Shown: one piece after another, positions 52,823 through 57,670 of the stretch
Layout of the letters: each line of letters begins with the position of its first letter
Position numbering within the stretch: position 1 is the first letter of the stretch
Source: Pelotomaculum sp.
Lineage (GTDB): Bacteria; Bacillota; Desulfotomaculia; Desulfotomaculales; Pelotomaculaceae
Assembly: GCA_018435055.1 (NCBI GenBank)
Contig: JAHDOA010000005.1
Coordinates: 1 to 57,670, forward strand
DNA: 57,670 bases
Reading direction: 5' to 3'
Program-made: the position numbers and the translations under genes
The notes under the pieces: model-generated
Database searches by the model: none
What the model saw: the letters and a program-made list of their open reading frames with translations, nothing else
Told to the model about the DNA's origin: nothing

Positions 52823-53347
52823 ATGGGAGTACAGATTCGCGGCAGAAACATCGAAGTAACGGACGCCTTGAAGGAATATGTAAACAAACGTCTGCGAAAA
52901 CTGGAAAAATATATTGACAACTTGGGTGAAGCCCAGGTTACCCTGTCTGTGGTAAGGGGATTTCACCGGATTGAAGTGACCACTCCCATCAACGGGATGA
53001 TCTTGAGGGGGGAAGAAAGCACTGGTGATATGTACGCCTCCATCGACCTGGTGGTGGATAAGCTGGAAAAACAAATTGAAAAGTATAAAGGCAAGTTGCA
53101 GAAAAGAGGGGCCAGGTTCGTCAATAACCTGAAGACGCCTGCCGCTGTAAATACTGAAGAAGACGGGCCGCGCCTGGTGCGGACAAAACGTTTTGCTATT
53201 AAACCGATGCCGGTCGATGAAGCCGTTTTGCAGATGAACCTGCTGGGACACAATTTCTTTGTGTTTTCCAATGCCGAAACCGAACAGGTTAATGTGGTAT
53301 ACAAGCGCAAGGACGGCAATTATGGTTTGATCGAACCTGAGTCCTAG
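52823..53347 (+). CDS. hpf: Long-form ribosome hibernation promoting factor
   Basis: Binds the 30S subunit in stationary phase and dimerises 70S ribosomes to 100S. The N-terminal RaiA domain (MGVQIRGRNIEVTDALKEYV, then YKGKLQKRG) is followed by a linker and the C-terminal dimerisation domain (VRTKRFAIKPMPVDEAVLQM, NLLGHNFFVFSNAETEQVNV). 174 residues is typical of the long form. The start is ATG 52823, seven bases after AGGAG at 52811–52815. It precedes secA, as in many Firmicutes. Confidence 0.96.
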   Translation: MGVQIRGRNIEVTDALKEYVNKRLRKLEKYIDNLGEAQVTLSVVRGFHRIEVTTPINGMILRGEESTGDMYASIDLVVDKLEKQIEKYKGKLQKRGARFVNNLKTPAAVNTEEDGPRLVRTKRFAIKPMPVDEAVLQMNLLGHNFFVFSNAETEQVNVVYKRKDGNYGLIEPES

Positions 53348-53356
53348 GATACCAAT

Positions 53357-53395
53357 AAAAACAGGCGCCTCCTTGTGTAGGCGCCTGTTTTTTTT
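53357..53395 (+). terminator. Strong terminator after hpf
   Basis: AAACAGGCGCCT and AGGCGCCTGTTT form a 12-bp stem with a loop CCTTGTGT, followed by a T run to 53395. Confidence 0.92.
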
Positions 53396-53397
53396 AC

Positions 53398-53425
53398 CCG
53401 GTACCGGCGCCGGCGCCGGTACCGG
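53398..53425. repeat. 28-bp perfect GC-rich palindrome
   Basis: CCGGTACCGGCGCC followed by its exact reverse complement GGCGCCGGTACCGG, with no spacer. It starts two bases after the hpf terminator's T run and lies 20 bp before the secA -35 box. Confidence 0.85.
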
Positions 53426-53445
53426 CCTGGCAAATAGTGCCATAA

Positions 53446-53475
53446 TTGACTGCTTTATCGAATATCAAGTATAAT
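53446..53475 (+). promoter_or_regulatory. Sigma-A promoter of secA
   Basis: TTGACT (53446–53451) and TATAAT (53470–53475), 18-bp spacer, 43 bp before the start codon. Confidence 0.75.
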
Positions 53476-53518
53476 AGAGAGTGATGTTTTAGATGTTTGA
53501 TATTTGAGGTGTTATGAA

Positions 53519-56176
53519 ATGCTAGGGTTCATCAAGAACTGGCTTGACGACAACGCCCGCGAAGTAAAAAAACTGCAGCGCACGGTAGATCAGATTAACA
53601 ATTTGGAAACAAAGATGAAAGCCATGCCGGAAGCCGGGCTGAAGGGCATGACTGCTGTTTTTAAAGAGCGTCTGGCCGGGGGCGGGGAACTGGACGATAT
53701 CCTGCCGGAAGCCTTTGCGGTGGTGCGGGAAGCGTCCCGGCGCATCCTGGGCATGAGGCATTTTGACGTCCAGTTGATGGGCGGGATCATATTGCACCAG
53801 GGCCGCATTGCGGAAATGAAAACAGGTGAAGGCAAGACGCTGGTGGCCACACTGCCGGTTTACCTGAATGCGCTTACCGGCAAGGGAGTCCATGTGGTCA
53901 CAGTCAACGACTACCTGGCGCACCGGGACAGCGAGTGGATGGGTCAGATCTACAAATACCTTGGTTTAAGCGTCGGGCTAGTTGTACACGGCCTGGATTG
54001 GGACGAGAAAAAGCGCGCCTACGATTCTGATGTGACTTACGGCACCAACAATGAGTTTGGTTTTGACTACCTGCGGGACAACATGGCCCACCACCCCAGC
54101 CAGTTGGTGCAGCGCAAATTGAATTACGCTATAGTTGACGAGGTAGACAGTATCCTCATTGACGAGGCCAGGACGCCGCTGATTATCTCCGGACAGGCTG
54201 ACAAGTCCAACGAATTATACAATATATTTGCCAGGATCGTGCCCCGTCTGGCCCCGGAAACCGACTATACCGTTGACGAAAAGGCGCATACAGTGGCTAT
54301 CACCGAAGCAGGCGTGGCCAAGGTGGAAAAGGCGATCGGCGTGTCCAACCTTTATGATGACAAGAATATCGAGCTTACTCACCACCTGAACCAGGCTCTT
54401 AAGGCCAATGCCCTGATGAAAAGGGACCGCGATTATGTGGTGAAAGACGGCCAGGTGATCATCGTGGATGAGTTTACCGGCCGGCTGATGTTTGGCAGGC
54501 GGTATAGCGAAGGACTGCATCAGGCCATTGAGGCCAAGGAAAATGTTAAAATCGAAAGGGAGTCCCAGACTCTCGCTACGATTACATTCCAGAATTATTT
54601 CAGAATGTATGACAAGCTTGCCGGCATGACCGGCACAGCCGAGACAGAGGAGCAGGAATTTAAAAAGATTTATAACCTGGACGTGGTAGTGATACCCACC
54701 AACAAACAGCTGGTCCGTATAGACACGCCGGATGTCATTTACAAGACGGAGCAGGCCAAGTTCCGGGCAGTAGTGAATGAGATTGCGGCCAGGCACGCCA
54801 AGGGGCAGCCGGTACTGGTAGGCACTATCTCTATTGAAAAATCAGAATTGCTAAGCGGTTTGCTCAGGAAAAAAGGCGTGCCTCACCAGGTGCTCAACGC
54901 CAAGTACCATGACAAAGAAGCGGAAATAGTGGCCCAGGCCGGGCGTTACGGCGCGGTGACCATAGCTACCAACATGGCCGGGCGCGGCACGGACATCCTC
55001 CTGGGAGGCAATCCGGAATTTCTCGCCCGCCTGGAAATGAGGCGGGAGGCCCAGCAGTATGAGACGGCGGGTGACGATAACGGGTCCGCCGCAGAGGACG
55101 AAAGCCTGGCGCTGCAGCCCCTGCTGAAAAAATACCGCCGGCAGACAGAAGAAGAACATGCCAGGGTGGTGGAGTTGGGCGGGCTGCACATCATCGGTAC
55201 AGAGCGCCACGAGAGCCGCCGTATCGACAACCAGCTGCGCGGCCGTTGCGGGCGTCAGGGCGACCCCGGCTCCAGCCAGTTTTACAGCTCTTTAGAGGAC
55301 GACTTGATGCGCCTGTTCGGCTCCGACAATATCGCCGGGATTATGGAACGGCTGGGCATAGAGGAAGATATGCCCATCGAGCACCAAATGATTTCCAAGT
55401 CTATTGAGACCGCCCAGAAACGGGTGGAGAACCGTAACTTTGATATCCGCAAGCATGTGCTGCAGTACGATGACGTGATGAACCAGCAGCGGGAACTGAT
55501 CTACAAGCAGCGCCGCCAGGTGCTGACCGGTGAAAATTTGAAAGAAGACGTGCTGGAGATGATCGACGCCTCCGTGGAGCGGGCGATCGCTACCTACGCG
55601 CCGGAGGGTGTTCACCCCGAGGAGTGGGATTTTCCAAGTCTCCTGGAGCAGGCGGAACAGTTATTTTTGCCGGGCCACAAGCTCACGCCTGCGGACCTTG
55701 AGGATATGGGCCGTGGTGAGCTGGCGGCGTTTCTCACCGAAAAAGCCCGGGCGGCATATGAGGCCAGGGAGCAGGAACTGGGGCCGGAGACCATGCGGCA
55801 GGTGGAGCGGGCAGTCATGCTGCGCATAGTTGACGAAAAGTGGATGGACCACCTGGACGCCATGGACCAGCTGCGGGAAGGCATCGGCCTGCGCGCTTAC
55901 GGGCAGAAGGACCCCCTGATTGAATACAAATTTGAGGGGTACGAAATGTTCCAAAACATGATCAACACCATCCAGGACGATGTGGTGCGCTACATTTTCC
56001 GGGTAGACATAGTGCAGCCGCAGGAGCAGAAGCGCAGGGTGGTGGAAAACCGTTACGCTGATGAAAGCGCTAAAAAACCCGTGCGCAAGGCAAATAAGGT
56101 AGGCCGCAATGACCCCTGCCCGTGCAACAGCGGTAAAAAATATAAGAAATGCTGCGGCCGGTCGGAAGCGGTGTAG
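53519..56176 (+). CDS. secA: Preprotein translocase ATPase SecA
   Basis: Motor ATPase that drives proteins through SecYEG. The start is ATG 53519 with GAGGTG at 53507–53512; TTG 53504 contains that site. 885 residues. N-terminal [20 protein letters not shown], Walker [15 protein letters not shown], helicase motif [18 protein letters not shown], the preprotein cross-linking region, motif [13 protein letters not shown] and [20 protein letters not shown] are all present. The C-terminus carries a zinc site [19 protein letters not shown] for SecB/ribosome binding. It is followed by prfB after 170 bp, as in related genomes. Confidence 0.98.
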   Translation: MLGFIKNWLDDNAREVKKLQRTVDQINNLETKMKAMPEAGLKGMTAVFKERLAGGGELDDILPEAFAVVREASRRILGMRHFDVQLMGGIILHQGRIAEMKTGEGKTLVATLPVYLNALTGKGVHVVTVNDYLAHRDSEWMGQIYKYLGLSVGLVVHGLDWDEKKRAYDSDVTYGTNNEFGFDYLRDNMAHHPSQLVQRKLNYAIVDEVDSILIDEARTPLIISGQADKSNELYNIFARIVPRLAPETDYTVDEKAHTVAITEAGVAKVEKAIGVSNLYDDKNIELTHHLNQALKANALMKRDRDYVVKDGQVIIVDEFTGRLMFGRRYSEGLHQAIEAKENVKIERESQTLATITFQNYFRMYDKLAGMTGTAETEEQEFKKIYNLDVVVIPTNKQLVRIDTPDVIYKTEQAKFRAVVNEIAARHAKGQPVLVGTISIEKSELLSGLLRKKGVPHQVLNAKYHDKEAEIVAQAGRYGAVTIATNMAGRGTDILLGGNPEFLARLEMRREAQQYETAGDDNGSAAEDESLALQPLLKKYRRQTEEEHARVVELGGLHIIGTERHESRRIDNQLRGRCGRQGDPGSSQFYSSLEDDLMRLFGSDNIAGIMERLGIEEDMPIEHQMISKSIETAQKRVENRNFDIRKHVLQYDDVMNQQRELIYKQRRQVLTGENLKEDVLEMIDASVERAIATYAPEGVHPEEWDFPSLLEQAEQLFLPGHKLTPADLEDMGRGELAAFLTEKARAAYEAREQELGPETMRQVERAVMLRIVDEKWMDHLDAMDQLREGIGLRAYGQKDPLIEYKFEGYEMFQNMINTIQDDVVRYIFRVDIVQPQEQKRRVVENRYADESAKKPVRKANKVGRNDPCPCNSGKKYKKCCGRSEAV

Positions 56177-56270
56177 ATGGCAATTTTGTCATGTTTAACA
56201 GAAATGATTAAATTTAAAGGGTTTGCGGTACTGGCCCGGATGCCCTGTTTAGATGTTAGAAATGTGACGT

Positions 56271-56312
56271 TTAAAAAAATCCTGTAAATCTGAAAAATCT
56301 TGTAAATCATGT
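56271..56312. repeat. ATCCTGTAAATC-type short repeat
   Basis: AATCCTGTAAATCTG, then AATCTTGTAAATCATG, the inverted form of the ACAGGATT repeat near 24.1 kb. It lies between secA and prfB. Confidence 0.5.
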
Positions 56313-56346
56313 GAAATAGAAAATTCGCAAAAGGAATGGGATTAGG

Positions 56347-57454
56347 ATGTTCACCGAATTAAAAAAGGATCTTGAACCGCTTGGCAAAAGGATAGAAGAT
56401 TTGAGGGTTTCCCTTTGACATAGCCGGCAAAGAGGAAGAGATTAACATACTGGACGCCCAAATGCTCAACAACGGTTTTTGGGATAACCAGGTGACGGCT
56501 CAGAAAACTGTGCAGCGGGTGGCAAACCTGCGAGACAAAGTTTCTGCTTTCCAGGAGCTTGTAAAAAAATATGAGGAACTAGAAGTCTTAATAGAACTGG
56601 GCCAGGAGGAAGAGGACGAATCACTGGCCAAAGAAGCCGGAGTAGGCCTGGATTCTGTCTCCAGACTGGTGGGAGAAATGGAACTGGCGGTTCTGCTCAA
56701 AGGTCCTTACGACCGGGGCAACGCTATTATCGCTCTCCACGCCGGCGCCGGCGGCACTGAGGCCCAGGACTGGGTGGAAATGCTCCTGCGTATGTACGGG
56801 CGCTGGGCGGAGCGGCGCCGCTTTAAAATTGAGATTTTAGACATGCTGCCGGGTGATGAGGCCGGGATCAAGAGCGCTACCATCGAGGTTATCGGCGCCA
56901 ACGCTTACGGTTACCTGCTGGCGGAAAAGGGAGTGCACCGGCTGGTGCGTATTTCGCCTTTTGACACCGCCGGGCGGCGGCACACCTCTTTCGCATCTGT
57001 GGATGTCCTTCCAGAAGTAGAAGAAAGTGTGGACGTGCAGATCGACCCGGAGGACTTGAAAATTGACACTTTCCGCTCCGGCGGCGCCGGCGGGCAGCAC
57101 GTTAACAAAACAGATTCGGCGGTCAGGATGACCCACCTGCCTACCGGGATCGTGGTATCCTGCCAGAATGAACGCTCCCAGATAGCAAACCGGCTGGCGG
57201 CCATGAAAATGCTGAAGGCCAGGCTTATCGACCTGGAGATCCGCAAAAAAGAAGCCGAACTGTCGGCGTTGCGCAGCGACCAGCAGGAAATAGCCTGGGG
57301 CAGCCAGATCCGTTCCTATGTATTTCATCCCTACAGCATGGTCAAGGACCACCGCACCGGGTGGGAGACCGGGAATATAAACGCTGTGATGGACGGAGAT
57401 ATCGACCCTTTTATCGCGTCCTTCCTGAAAAAAAAGGCCCGGGGGAAGAATTAA
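56347..57454 (+). CDS. prfB: Peptide chain release factor 2, with programmed +1 frameshift
   Basis: Recognises UGA and UAA stop codons. The gene starts at ATG 56347 and reads 23 codons (MFTELKKDLEPLGKRIEDLR...) to an in-frame TGA at 56416–56418. A +1 shift at CTTTGAC continues with DIAGKEEEINILDAQ to 57454, giving 368 residues. The GGQ catalytic loop (RSGGAGGQHVNKTDSAVRMT) and the domain with the stop-codon recognition region are present. Coding parts are 56347–56415 joined to 56417–57454. A start at ATG 56462 would lose the N-terminal domain. Confidence 0.95.
56403..56419 (+). promoter_or_regulatory. RF2 programmed frameshift site
   Basis: GAGGG (SD-like, 56403–56407) then TTTCC and CTTTGAC (56413–56419). 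The internal SD-like element, the CUU codon and the UGA followed by C match the autoregulatory RF2 recoding signal: low RF2 slows UGA reading and favours the shift. Confidence 0.93.
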
Positions 57455-57455
57455 C

Positions 57456-57484
57456 CGTGTTAAGGGGACGGTTCTCTTGACACG
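57456..57484. repeat. GGGGACGGTTCTCTTGACACG repeat
   Basis: CGTGTTA and TTGACACG form imperfect inverted ends around AGGGGACGGTTCTC. It is the reverse orientation of the copies at 41650 and 43504. Confidence 0.8.
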
Positions 57485-57489
57485 CTGGT

Positions 57490-57520
57490 AAAAAAGAAGC
57501 GCGTTATGCGCTTCTTTTTT
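57490..57520 (+). terminator. Bidirectional terminator after prfB
   Basis: AAAAAAGAAGCGC (57490–57502) pairs perfectly with GCGCTTCTTTTTT (57508–57520) around GTTAT; A- and T-runs on both sides allow termination on both strands. Confidence 0.92.
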
Positions 57521-57530
57521 AATCCCCTTA

Positions 57531-57550
57531 CCGTGTCACGGGGACGGTTC
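57531..57550. repeat. Left half of a GGGGACGGTTC repeat, cut by the intron-like sequence
   Basis: CCGTGTCACGGGGACGGTTC is the first half of the same repeat as at 57456; the expected TCTTGACACG half is replaced at 57551 by GTGCGCC. Confidence 0.65.
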
Positions 57551-57670
57551 GTGCGCCACGAGGGGCGCATCATATAGCGGGTGGGAAGCCCGCTGAGCAA
57601 GATTTAGCAAATCACTCATAGTGAGTCTTGAGCATCACCGGGTAACTTGTGATGTTAAGCGTAGACAGCG
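57551..57670 (+). mobile_element. Probable 5' end of a group II intron (partial)
   Basis: GTGCGCC at 57551 starts a sequence resembling bacterial group II introns: a GTGCGCC/GGGCGCA first stem, then AGCGGGTGGGAAGCCCGCT and GAGCAAG, as in the domain I start of many such introns. The remaining 80 bases include CACTCATAGTGAGTC and GTAACTTGTGATGTTAAGCG, consistent with further helices. The reverse transcriptase gene and 3' end would be beyond the window. Assignment is by pattern memory only and not by a covariance search. Confidence 0.5.

Noticed and set aside
57490-57520. Part of the GGGGACGGTTC repeat
   Set aside because: The stem with A and T runs on both sides is an ordinary bidirectional terminator and shares no bases with the repeat core.

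Overview
The window looks like chromosomal DNA of a spore-forming Firmicute of the Peptococcaceae type (Pelotomaculum/Desulfotomaculum-like). The evidence is the comF–csp–hpf–secA–prfB order, a YlmC/YmxH-type sporulation PRC-barrel gene, a pyruvyl transferase of the S-layer type (CsaB), an AgrBD pair, strong AGGAGG ribosome sites with many GTG/TTG starts, and intergenic families of GGGGACGGT repeats. The genus is an inference; there is no rRNA gene to check it.

Bases 1–16.5 kb: an AT-rich surface-polysaccharide cluster, probably acquired laterally. It holds a Wzt-type export ATPase with a carbohydrate-binding tail, a zinc-ribbon methyltransferase with a repeated coiled coil, seven glycosyltransferases (the last one crossing into the GC-richer DNA), and a GDP-mannose branch (gmd with two different reductases, giving GDP-L-fucose-type and GDP-D-rhamnose-type sugars). 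A methyltransferase gene in it is split by a 2051-bp IS1634-like element whose target duplication can be read exactly. From about 16.5 kb the DNA turns GC-richer.

16.5–33 kb: more envelope assembly. There is a glycosyltransferase, a polyprenyl glycosylphosphotransferase, and an acylation module of an SGNH protein, an MBOAT protein and an unannotated 38-residue membrane microprotein ending in FIYTDF, like DltX. A MarR regulator, TagA/WecB, CsaB, an LCP ligase, a hemolysin III protein, an O-antigen ligase-like protein and two further glycosyltransferases follow. Relics of HepT and VapC toxins flank the acylation block.

32.6–35.2 kb: a quorum-sensing unit (membrane protein, AgrB, a 43-residue AgrD-like peptide missed by length filters) next to a membrane histidine kinase with no response regulator. 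35.2–43.3 kb: DUF4330 protein, FabZ, WecA/TagO, GalU, an NDP-sugar epimerase, a phosphohexomutase and MurJ, i.e. sugar-nucleotide and lipid-carrier supply. 43.8–50.9 kb: YlmC-like protein, MetK, an OpuA-type glycine betaine transporter on the minus strand, a small unknown protein and a diguanylate cyclase. 51.4–57.5 kb: ComF, a cold-shock protein, long HPF, SecA and RF2 with its +1 frameshift site.

The last 120 bases look like the 5' end of a group II intron inserted inside one of the GGGGACGGT repeats. The functional theme of the window is building, decorating (methylation, acylation, pyruvylation), exporting and anchoring cell-surface glycans. Two initiating phosphosugar transferases (17.8 and 36.5 kb) suggest at least two separate polymers.
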